From NCBI GenBank assembly GCA_045656005.1, contig JAZOQG010000025.1:1-5263 (forward strand): a stretch of 5,263 nt of DNA. Reading direction: 5' to 3'. Of this stretch, positions 1 to 5,263 are shown one piece after another. The notes below the pieces were generated by a model. It worked only from the letters and a program-made list of their open reading frames with translations, was not told where the DNA came from and made no database searches. The stretch's first letter is position 1; each line of letters begins with the position of its first letter. Made by a program: the position numbers and the translations under genes. Origin of the DNA: JAZNQN01 sp045656005 (GTDB lineage: Bacteria; Bacillota; Clostridia; UMGS1883; UMGS1540).

Positions 1-4
1 CAAA

Positions 5-20
5 TCACCTTCTCAAAGGT
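5..20 (-). promoter_or_regulatory. Ribosome binding site in a small hairpin, start of an unseen gene
   Basis: The minus strand reads ACCTT-TGAG-AAGGTGA. AAGGTGA (11-5) is a good Shine-Dalgarno sequence about 4 nt from the window edge, so a start codon is expected just beyond position 1. ACCTT (20-16) can pair with AAGGT (11-7) in a 5-bp, 4-nt-loop hairpin that would cover it. The ribosome binding site is likely; a regulatory effect of the hairpin is only a possibility. Confidence 0.5.
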
Positions 21-63
21 TAATTAAAATATACCAAAAGTTTAATGTTTGTAAACGTATATA

Positions 64-92
64 ATTAAAACATATTTTGCGAATTTTGTCAA
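64..92 (-). promoter_or_regulatory. Sigma-A promoter for a gene beyond the left edge
   Basis: On the minus strand there is a perfect -35 TTGACA (92-87), a 17-nt spacer (86-70), and a -10 TTTAAT (69-64) with an upstream TG in the extended -10 position (72-71). The start of transcription should fall near 55-58. It lies just past the terminator and points left, so it would serve a minus-strand gene beginning outside the window. The rest of the 1-124 stretch is AT-rich and shows no gene. Confidence 0.75.
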
Positions 93-124
93 GGGTTTAT
101 GGTAAAAAAATATATTATTTAACA

Positions 125-168
125 AAAAACAAGGCATTGGGAACTTAAATTCCCGATGCCTTGTTTTT
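125..168 (-). terminator. Strong intrinsic terminator at the end of the operon, possibly bidirectional
   Basis: The inverted repeat 129-143 and 150-164 pairs over 15 positions (one G-U on one strand) around a 6-nt loop (144-149), and A/T pairs extend it to 125-168. On the minus strand a T-rich run follows (TTTTTGTT, 128-121). On the plus strand a shorter T-run follows (164-168). The nhaC-family stop codon (147-145) lies in the loop, so one stem arm is coding sequence (codons for NKASGI). It should end transcription of the tlyA-to-antiporter cluster. Confidence 0.9.
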
Positions 169-1479
169 ATCTTGTATTAAAAATATAAATATCATTGAAC
201 TTATGAAAAGCATAAAAGGATAATAAAGATATGGGATTATATCAAATGCTGACAAATTTCCGCCAAGCTCGTTTGCGGCAGAAAGTGCCACAAGCATCTG
301 TGCGCCATATGGAATTATGCCCTGAAAAATGCATGAAAACGTGTCAAGTATTGATGCAGATTTTCTCGGACTTATACCATAGTCTGTTGCCATTTCTTTC
401 GCTATCGGGTTAGCCATAACGATTGCAACAGTATTGTTGGCAGTTGCTATATCCATAAGACCTACCAAAAGTCCCATTCCAAGCTGACCGCCCTTTTTCC
501 CTTTAAACACTTTTCTTATACCATAAAGAAGGGCATCAAAGCCACCATGTTCTCTTATAAGCGCACAAATTGCAGAAACAAGTATTGCAACAATGGTTGT
601 TTCAAACATACCTGCGGCACCTGAGCCCATAGCCGAAAGAAGACTTACTCCGTCAAGAGCACCTGTCAATAGCATTATAATACTACCTGACAATATTCCG
701 ACAAAAAGTACTACAAAAACGTTTATTCCGATTATACCAAGCATTAGTACAAGAACATACGGTATAATCTGTATGAGATTATAGTCTCCCGTTATAGCAT
801 CACCGCTACCGCTCCCTGATGACACTATAAAAATAATTATCAAAGTTACAATTGCAGCAGGAAGTGCAATAAAAAAGTTTTCCTTAAATTTATCCTTCAT
901 ATTACAACCCTGACCATTTGTAGCGGCTATGGTAGTGTCGGAAATAAACGAAAGATTATCACCAAACATGGAACCGCCTATAACAGATGCAATGCAAAGT
1001 GGCATTGAAAACCCCGAAGCTCCCGCTACTGCAACGGCAATAGGTGTAAGCAAAGTGATTGTTCCAACACTTGTTCCCATTGCAGTTGAAACAAAGCAAC
1101 CGACAATAAACAAAACGAGCACTGCAAAATCAGACGGTATTACAGAAAGCATAAAATATGCCACACTCTCTGCACTTGTTCTTCCCACAACTCCTACAAA
1201 CATACCTGCTTCAAGGAAAATGAGAACCATGGTAATTATGTTTTTGTCACCGCATCCTCTTCCCATGATTTCGAGTTTTTTGTCAAAACTTAAATTTCTG
1301 TTCTGAGCACATGCAACCATAAGGGCAATCACAAATATAACAACTATCGGAATATTATAAAATCCCATTGGAATTTTTAAAGCATACTCAAACAAAATTC
1401 CAAGCCCAAGATATAGTATCAAAAAGACACCTATCGGCAAAAGGGCAGATACCCTTCCTTTTTTCACATCCTGCATCAT
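145..1479 (-). CDS. NhaC-family Na+/H+ antiporter (or organic-anion/H+ antiporter)
   Basis: This 444-aa polytopic inner-membrane protein has roughly 11-12 hydrophobic segments, for example near 10-32, 40-58, 80-99, 117-135, 140-155, 203-220, 236-274, 292-308, 333-356 and 418-438. Conserved blocks of the NhaC/ion-transporter superfamily are visible: STAMGTSVGTITLLTP at 131-146, GSMFGDNLSFISDTTIAAT at 169-187 (with membrane-embedded D174 and D181 as likely ion-coupling acids), the repeat-related GLMDIATANNTVAIV at 340-354, and DTFSCIFQGIIPYGAQ at 379-394. The two similar halves fit an inverted-repeat architecture. Family members exchange Na+ for H+, but some (MleN) exchange malate and lactate, so the cargo is uncertain. 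Its place after an aminotransferase suggests, as inference only, transport linked to amino acids or oxoacids. The start is the first of two consecutive ATGs (1479 and 1476), supported by AAGGAAG at 1485-1491 and an ATGA overlap with the aminotransferase stop. The final codons form one arm of the terminator. Confidence 0.9.
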   Translation of the reverse strand: MMQDVKKGRVSALLPIGVFLILYLGLGILFEYALKIPMGFYNIPIVVIFVIALMVACAQNRNLSFDKKLEIMGRGCGDKNIITMVLIFLEAGMFVGVVGRTSAESVAYFMLSVIPSDFAVLVLFIVGCFVSTAMGTSVGTITLLTPIAVAVAGASGFSMPLCIASVIGGSMFGDNLSFISDTTIAATNGQGCNMKDKFKENFFIALPAAIVTLIIIFIVSSGSGSGDAITGDYNLIQIIPYVLVLMLGIIGINVFVVLFVGILSGSIIMLLTGALDGVSLLSAMGSGAAGMFETTIVAILVSAICALIREHGGFDALLYGIRKVFKGKKGGQLGMGLLVGLMDIATANNTVAIVMANPIAKEMATDYGISPRKSASILDTFSCIFQGIIPYGAQMLVALSAANELGGNLSAFDIIPYLYYPFMLFISSMIFIFLIQDKNKASGI

Positions 1480-2642
1480 ATATTCTTCCTTACAAACCTT
1501 TCAATTCTCCTGAGTGCTTCTTCTATAATCTCTATAGCATAAGCGTAAGAGCACCTTATAAAGCCTTCGCCAGACGCTCCGAATGCGTCACCCGGAATAA
1601 CTGCAACCTTTTCTTCCCTTAAAAGTTTTTCTGCAAATTCCATGGAAGTCATTCCCGTTTCTTTTATAGAAGGAAAAGCATAAAAAGCACCTTTTGGCTC
1701 AAAGCAAGAAAGTCCCATACTCCTAAATCCGTCAACTATAACCCTTCTTCTGTAGTTATATTGACGTTTCATGCTTTCGATATCGTCATCCCCCGCACGC
1801 ATTGCCTCAATAGCGGCATACTGACTCGTAGTGGGAGCGCTCATAATTGCAAACTGATGAATTTTTGTCATCATGCTGATAATTTTTTTGTCACCTATTG
1901 CATACCCAAGTCTCCACCCCGTCATAGCATAAGCCTTTGAAAATCCGCTTACAATTACAGTTCTTTCATACATACCTTCAATTTCTGCAATAGATACATG
2001 CTTCTGACCATAAGTAAGCTCTGCATAAATTTCATCGCTTAATACTAAAATGTTGGTATCTTTTAAAACTTTTGCAATTTCTATAAGGTCCTCTTTCTCC
2101 ATTATTGCACCTGTCGGATTATTTGGAAAAGGTAAAACCAAAACTTTTGTTTTGGGGGTTATCGCCTTTTTGAGTGCATCCGCAGTCAGACGGAACTCGT
2201 CTTCTTCTTTTGTTACAATAGGTACAGGATTGCCACCTGCCATAAGAGTACAAGGTGCGTAACATACGAATGACGGCTCAGGTATCAAAACCTCATCGCC
2301 AGGTGCAACCACGGCTCTCATAAACGCATCAATAGCTTCACTTCCGCCAACAGTTACAAGCACCTGACCGCTTTCATAACGAAGCGAAAATCTTCGTTCC
2401 ATATATTTTACAATTTCCTCGCGCAGTTTTATAAGACCGCTGTTTGAAGTATAATATGTGTGTCCCTCTTCAAGGGAATGAATTCCTGCTTCACGGATAT
2501 GTACTGGAGTTATAAAATCAGGCTCTCCCACGCCAAGGGATATAGCATCGCCCATTTCTGCTGCTATATCAAAAAATTTTCTTATGCCCGAAGGCTTAAT
2601 TCCTGCAACCGTCGGGTTTAAAAGCTTATCAATATTTATCAT
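1476..2642 (-). CDS. PLP-dependent class I/II aminotransferase, possibly alanine transaminase (AlaT-like)
   Basis: This 388-aa soluble enzyme has the standard length for fold-type I aminotransferases. Visible landmarks are LGVGEPDF at 36-43 (substrate-binding loop), Y63/Y64 in the TYYTSNSG segment, GGSEAIDAF at 99-107 (phosphate-binding loop), PNNPTG at 173-178 (N175 contacts PLP), SDEIYAEL at 202-209 (D203 to the pyridine nitrogen, Y206 to the ring oxygen), the Schiff-base lysine K236 in SGFSKAYAMTGWRLG, and R363 in GFIRCSYA (binds the substrate alpha-carboxylate). All key residues are present, so it should be active. The reaction is amino-group transfer between an amino acid and a 2-oxoacid. 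Substrate choice is not readable from sequence, but pairing with an Lrp/AsnC regulator matches alaR-alaT, suggesting alanine/pyruvate with glutamate/2-oxoglutarate. Aspartate, aromatic or methionine-type activity remains possible. The start overlaps the regulator's stop (ATGA). A GAGAGGA site at 2654-2660 lies 11 nt upstream, rather far, so coupling probably drives translation. Confidence 0.92.
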   Translation of the reverse strand: MINIDKLLNPTVAGIKPSGIRKFFDIAAEMGDAISLGVGEPDFITPVHIREAGIHSLEEGHTYYTSNSGLIKLREEIVKYMERRFSLRYESGQVLVTVGGSEAIDAFMRAVVAPGDEVLIPEPSFVCYAPCTLMAGGNPVPIVTKEEDEFRLTADALKKAITPKTKVLVLPFPNNPTGAIMEKEDLIEIAKVLKDTNILVLSDEIYAELTYGQKHVSIAEIEGMYERTVIVSGFSKAYAMTGWRLGYAIGDKKIISMMTKIHQFAIMSAPTTSQYAAIEAMRAGDDDIESMKRQYNYRRRVIVDGFRSMGLSCFEPKGAFYAFPSIKETGMTSMEFAEKLLREEKVAVIPGDAFGASGEGFIRCSYAYAIEIIEEALRRIERFVRKNI

Positions 2643-3118
2643 AAAGACACAATTCCTCTCTCGTCACCTGTTTTTTTGTCAAACACAACACCGCAATCTT
2701 TATAAGTTCTGAGAACAAAATGTGTTCCTGTACTTATAACCTGATTCATCGGTGCCAGCTTTTCGGCGACAAAGAGAGCAACATCTTTCATATTTTTACC
2801 TTCAACAATAAGTCCTATATCAAAACTTCCTGACATAAGCCATACAGTTTTAACCTGCTCATATTTGTAAATTTTTGCAGCAATGGCATCAAAGCCCTGT
2901 TCAAACTGTGGTGTTACCTTAAGCTCAATAAAAGCTGTAACCTTTTCTACATCAGTCTTTTCCCAGTTTACCAAAGTTTTGTAACCGAGTATTACTCTTT
3001 CTTCCTCATATTTTTTTATTATTTTTTCAACATCTTCACATTTCATGTCAAGCATAACTGCTATTTTTTCTGCTGAAATGCGGCTGTTGTTTTCAATAAT
3101 TTCAAGTAATTCTTTCAT
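2639..3118 (-). CDS. Lrp/AsnC family transcriptional regulator
   Basis: This 159-aa DNA-binding regulator has the usual Lrp/AsnC length. Residues 1-50 form the winged helix-turn-helix (KELLEIIENNSRISAEKIAVML, then EKIIKKYEEERVILGYKTLVNW, the typical end of the DNA-binding part). Residues 60-140 form the RAM/AsnC effector domain, with FIELKV at 63-68, the MSGSFDIGLIVEG segment at 95-107 that corresponds to the family's G-x-(Y/F)-D ligand-pocket motif, and a closing THFVLRTYKDCG strand. Such proteins form dimers or octamers and usually sense amino acids. AAGGAG (3125-3130) overlaps the upstream stop and sits 6 nt before the ATG, 10 nt after the MurT-like gene. The TGA stop overlaps the aminotransferase start by 4 nt. 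A regulator of this family next to an aminotransferase resembles B. subtilis alaR-alaT (yugG-yugH), so control of its own operon in response to alanine or a related amino acid is inferred. The N-terminus lacks the common LDxxDxxIL opening and begins directly at KELLEII, a minor shortening. Confidence 0.9.
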   Translation of the reverse strand: MKELLEIIENNSRISAEKIAVMLDMKCEDVEKIIKKYEEERVILGYKTLVNWEKTDVEKVTAFIELKVTPQFEQGFDAIAAKIYKYEQVKTVWLMSGSFDIGLIVEGKNMKDVALFVAEKLAPMNQVISTGTHFVLRTYKDCGVVFDKKTGDERGIVSL

Positions 3119-3128
3119 AAAAATCTCC

Positions 3129-4418
3129 TTATAATTTTTTAAGATAACCTTTTTTATGTAAATTCCGTCTTAAAGATTTCATAGCTTTTTTTGATGCAAA
3201 AATATACGTTCTTCCTATAACGTTTGTTCTTACTGAATATAAGAAGCTCTCAAAATCTTCACAAATCATAAATTTCGCCGTATCAAGTCCTGCCGTTTCA
3301 AGCCTTTCGGAAACTTCTTTATATCTGCTTCCGCCAATTAAAACACCATGATAATTAAGTGTTGCCAACTTTTCAAAGGGCACACTTTCAATCCACGATA
3401 CATCACTTTCGCTCAAAAGGCACGCGATATATAAAATGCCATTGTCGGGTAAAATTGCATTCACCGACTCTGTGCAGTCAAGCGCACTGTCAACCAAAAT
3501 CAGACGAAGCTCCTTTGTGTCAACCCTGACAGTTTCCTGCACAGATAAAATATTTTTTGTATTCTCAATTCCGTTTTTAATATTCTCCGGGCCAATGCCC
3601 GCGGCGCCCGCCAAAGTTGCCGCACAAAGTGCGTTATATATGTTACTTCCTCCTGCAAGGGGAATATTTATTTGAAGTCCGTCAAAAGAAACGGAAGACC
3701 CATTTTCATCAAGAGAATAAACATTGTCAACCCCAAGTGCCAGCTGCGGTCTTGTTTTAAAACACTTTTCACATGAGTAATTTCCAAGATGTGCATAAGT
3801 ATTATATATGTATTTGTATTCTTCACCACAATCGTGACAAATCTTTCCGCCTTCGTCAGCCTCATTACCACCGGGAAAACCGGGATTAATACGAAAACCA
3901 TAAAAATATCTTCTGTGTCCCTGTGCAAATGAATATAATCTGGGTTCATCGCCGTTTAGCACAAACATGGTATCCTTAAGATTTTCGGCACCTTCTTCAA
4001 TATATGAATATATGTCCTCACCATGATTTTTTTCCTGGAAAATATTGGTTACCGCCAAAATTTCAGGTTCTATAGTTTCTGTGATTTTTTTGAGTAATAA
4101 AGCGTCAACCTCAAATATAGCAAAAGCCGTCTTTTTGCTGTTTAAGCCGTTGTATCTTTTCAAAAGAGATAAGAGTATTTCCTCTGCACTTTCTCTCTTT
4201 TTTTCACAAAATACACTGTACCCGCTATCTTTTATAGTTGCCGCAGTCTGGTGCATTGTTGTTGTTTTACCACATGAACCACAGATAAAAATGATACTGT
4301 GTGTTTTTAAAAGCACTTTTGAAAGTCCGGGCATAATTTTCATGCTAAGTTCCATAAATCGCTTGCCAATTTTAAGAAAATCAGCCATACATGCAACTAT
4401 TTTTAAAAAATAAAGCAT
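3129..4418 (-). CDS. Divergent MurT-like Mur ligase (DUF1727 type) with zinc ribbon, no adjacent GatD
   Basis: This 429-aa protein is close to the usual MurT length (about 440). MurT with the glutaminase GatD amidates the D-glutamate of lipid II at the inner membrane face, using ATP and glutamine. Features seen in order: a hydrophobic/basic N-terminus (1-40); a P-loop GSCGKTTT at 47-54; FEVD at 102-105; TNIFQEKNHGED at 124-135, where MurT has its TNLFRDQ-type segment; LNGDEP at 154-159; a zinc ribbon CHDC...CEKC at C194, C197, C216 and C219 (18-residue gap), the MurT hallmark; GGSNIYNALCAATLAG at 256-271, the Mur-ligase N-x-x-N region; and DVSWIESVPFEKL at 339-351, matching the DVSW(L/I)WDxDFE signature of the C-terminal domain. 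Differences: the P-loop is GSCGK rather than TNGK; the KNPAG-type motif is replaced by LVDSALDCTES at 308-318; and the NDxxADG stretch before DVSW is shortened to LLSES. No GatD gene follows. Family membership looks secure, but activity as an isoglutaminyl synthase subunit is doubtful. No signal peptide is evident. The start overlaps the tlyA stop by one base. Confidence 0.82.
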   Translation of the reverse strand: MLYFLKIVACMADFLKIGKRFMELSMKIMPGLSKVLLKTHSIIFICGSCGKTTTMHQTAATIKDSGYSVFCEKKRESAEEILLSLLKRYNGLNSKKTAFAIFEVDALLLKKITETIEPEILAVTNIFQEKNHGEDIYSYIEEGAENLKDTMFVLNGDEPRLYSFAQGHRRYFYGFRINPGFPGGNEADEGGKICHDCGEEYKYIYNTYAHLGNYSCEKCFKTRPQLALGVDNVYSLDENGSSVSFDGLQINIPLAGGSNIYNALCAATLAGAAGIGPENIKNGIENTKNILSVQETVRVDTKELRLILVDSALDCTESVNAILPDNGILYIACLLSESDVSWIESVPFEKLATLNYHGVLIGGSRYKEVSERLETAGLDTAKFMICEDFESFLYSVRTNVIGRTYIFASKKAMKSLRRNLHKKGYLKKL

Positions 4419-5215
4419 TATTTTGCCTCCTCGTGTGCTTTTTTAACGACCTCATTAATTCTTACCAAATGATTTGTACTCATTATGTCATCATTTTTCA
4501 CATAAATTAAATACTCAATGTTACCTTTCGGTCCTTTTATCGGAGAAAAGTCAAGTCCCAGAACAGAAAAAAGATTTTCCTCTGCATAGACCATAACATT
4601 TTCTATAACTTCCTTGTGTGTTTCAGGCTCTCTTACAACTCCGTTTTTCCCAACCTTTTCCTTCCCTGCCTCAAACTGCGGTTTTATAAGACAAACCGCC
4701 TCACCGCCTTTTTTCAAAAGCTTTGACATAACGGGGAAAATAAGTTTAAGTGAAATAAATGAAACATCTACACTTGCAAAGTCTAAAAGCTCGTCAAGGT
4801 GCTCAGGCTCTACAAAACGGATGTTTGTCCGCTCCATGTTGACAACTCTTTCATCCTGACGGAGACTCCATGCAAGCTGTCCATATCCCACATCAACACT
4901 GTAAACTTTTTTAGCTCCGTTTTGGAGCATGCAGTCAGTAAAGCCTCCCGTAGATGCCCCTATATCCATGCATACCTTACCCGAAAGCTCTGCTCCAAAG
5001 GAAGCCATAGCTTTCTCAAGTTTCAAGCCTCCACGGCTTACATATCGAAGTCCCTCACGAACTTCAATTTTGTCCTTTTCGCTTACCTGCATACCTGCTT
5101 TGTCAGCCTTCTGCTCATTTACATACACCACGCCACTCATAATAAGTGCCTGCGCGCGGGTTCTGCCCTCTGCAAGATTGTTTTCAGCCATATATACATC
5201 AAGCCTTTGTTTCAT
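4418..5215 (-). CDS. tlyA: TlyA family 16S/23S rRNA 2'-O-methyltransferase (S4 domain + FtsJ fold)
   Basis: This 265-aa cytoplasmic protein matches the usual TlyA length. Residues 1-60 form an S4 RNA-binding domain (MKQRLDVYM..., with GRTRAQALIMSGVV at 17-30). The rest is a Rossmann-type methyltransferase of the FtsJ/RrmJ kind. The SAM-binding loop is DIGASTGGFTD at 84-94, followed by VDVGYGQLAW at 107-116. The family's K-D-K-E catalytic set appears as K65, D150 (VDVSFISL), K178 (LIKPQFE) and E234 (GNIEYL); spacing matches the mycobacterial enzyme with a constant shift of four residues. The known family role is ribose methylation of helix 44 of 16S rRNA and, in some members, helix 69 of 23S rRNA. 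Loss of TlyA causes capreomycin resistance in mycobacteria. Which sites this protein modifies cannot be read from the sequence. The start is set by the AAAGGTGAT site, and the stop shares one base with the next gene. The older name 'hemolysin A' is probably misleading. Confidence 0.93.
   Translation of the reverse strand: MKQRLDVYMAENNLAEGRTRAQALIMSGVVYVNEQKADKAGMQVSEKDKIEVREGLRYVSRGGLKLEKAMASFGAELSGKVCMDIGASTGGFTDCMLQNGAKKVYSVDVGYGQLAWSLRQDERVVNMERTNIRFVEPEHLDELLDFASVDVSFISLKLIFPVMSKLLKKGGEAVCLIKPQFEAGKEKVGKNGVVREPETHKEVIENVMVYAEENLFSVLGLDFSPIKGPKGNIEYLIYVKNDDIMSTNHLVRINEVVKKAHEEAK
4426..4432 (-). promoter_or_regulatory. Ribosome binding site of the MurT-like gene
   Basis: The minus strand reads GAGGAGG inside the last tlyA codons (HEEAK), 7 nt before the ATG at 4418. 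It supports this start over the internal Met at residue 11. With the TAATG stop/start overlap it indicates translational coupling to tlyA. Confidence 0.75.
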
Positions 5216-5263
5216 TTAATATCACCTTTATATCTTCTGCCAGCATTTTTGCGCTGAGTCTGT
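5199..5263 (-). CDS. dxs: 1-deoxy-D-xylulose-5-phosphate synthase, C-terminal end (partial)
   Basis: Reading the minus strand from 5261 gives 20 codons (RLSAKMLAEDIKVILNETKA) and a TGA stop at 5201-5199. The rest of the gene lies outside the window. The peptide looks like the amphipathic last helix of Dxs, the thiamine-diphosphate enzyme that condenses pyruvate with glyceraldehyde-3-phosphate in the first step of the MEP isoprenoid pathway. Gene order supports this, because dxs lies directly upstream of tlyA in many Clostridia and Bacilli. The stop falls 17 nt inside tlyA, so the two genes overlap and the tlyA ribosome binding site lies within the dxs coding sequence. The call rests on a very short peptide plus synteny. 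One competing frame ends in QTQRKNAGRRYKGDIK with an ATGA overlap, but it looks less like any protein end I know. Confidence 0.6.
   Translation of the reverse strand, partial: RLSAKMLAEDIKVILNETKA
5221..5229 (-). promoter_or_regulatory. Ribosome binding site of tlyA
   Basis: The minus strand reads AAAGGTGAT, ending 5 nt before the ATG at 5215-5213. This spacing fixes the tlyA start. The site lies inside the end of the upstream dxs reading frame. Confidence 0.7.

Noticed and set aside
929..1306. Plus-strand open frame of 125 codons opposite the NhaC-family gene
   Set aside because: It mirrors the codon pattern of the conserved antiporter; the protein is low complexity (rich in T, P, S, I) and has no family resemblance.
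3119..3250. Possible internal promoter before the Lrp/AsnC gene
   Set aside because: Only partial -35-like and -10-like hexamers are present at wrong spacings in AT-rich sequence; the 10-nt gap favours read-through from upstream.
3668..3949. Minus-strand open frame of 93 codons inside the MurT-like gene
   Set aside because: It lies in another frame across the zinc ribbon region, where the main frame carries the conserved cysteines. It does not indicate a frameshift.
4385..4388. Internal Met at residue 11 of the MurT-like protein (MADFLKIGK) as the true start
   Set aside because: The first ATG has a strong GAGGAGG at ideal spacing and a stop/start overlap, and MurT proteins often have a hydrophobic N-terminal stretch.
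4045..4413. Plus-strand open frame of 122 codons opposite the MurT-like gene, with hydrophobic stretches
   Set aside because: It is a shadow of the Mur-ligase frame, with no family resemblance and no convincing case for its own expression signals.
4418..5215. Annotation of TlyA as a haemolysin
   Set aside because: The S4 domain, SAM-binding loop and K-D-K-E set define an RNA methyltransferase; there is no secretion signal or pore-forming feature.
4799..5257. Plus-strand open frame of 152 codons opposite tlyA
   Set aside because: It is antisense to a clear TlyA with all catalytic residues, has no recognisable domain and has a composition typical of a shadow frame.
1..5263. tRNA, rRNA, CRISPR array, insertion sequence or prophage traces
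   Set aside because: No cloverleaf-like sequence, repeated spacers, transposase motifs or terminal inverted repeats were seen; coding sequence fills almost the whole window.

Overview
The window is an AT-rich stretch, most likely from a Clostridia-type Firmicute (Bacillota). The reasons are the low GC content, the strong AGGAGG-like ribosome binding sites, the densely overlapping genes, a dxs-tlyA start to the cluster, and an Lrp/AsnC-aminotransferase pair resembling Bacillus alaR-alaT. The species cannot be named from the sequence.

Every gene lies on the minus strand, so the window reads right to left as one compact cluster. In transcription order it holds: the last 20 codons of a probable dxs (5263-5199); tlyA, an S4-domain 2'-O-rRNA methyltransferase (5215-4418); a divergent MurT-like Mur ligase with a four-cysteine zinc ribbon (4418-3129); an Lrp/AsnC regulator (3118-2639); a class I/II PLP aminotransferase (2642-1476); and an NhaC-family antiporter (1479-145). 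The junctions are a 17-nt overlap, a 1-nt overlap (TAATG), a 10-nt gap, and two 4-nt ATGA overlaps. This is the pattern of a translationally coupled operon. A strong intrinsic terminator (125-168) closes the cluster, and the antiporter's stop codon lies in its loop.

Beyond the terminator, positions 1-124 are non-coding. On the minus strand they hold a good sigma-A promoter (TTGACA, 17 nt, extended -10 TTTAAT) and a ribosome binding site at the window edge inside a small hairpin. A further minus-strand gene therefore probably starts just left of position 1.

Functionally the cluster joins isoprenoid precursor synthesis (dxs) and rRNA methylation (tlyA) to a MurT-like enzyme and an amino-acid module (regulator, aminotransferase, transporter). 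The most notable point is the MurT-like protein. It keeps the MurT zinc ribbon and a DVSW signature, but it lacks the usual GatD neighbour and has altered versions of the P-loop, the KNPAG-type motif and the region before DVSW. It may be an orphan or repurposed lipid II amidation subunit.
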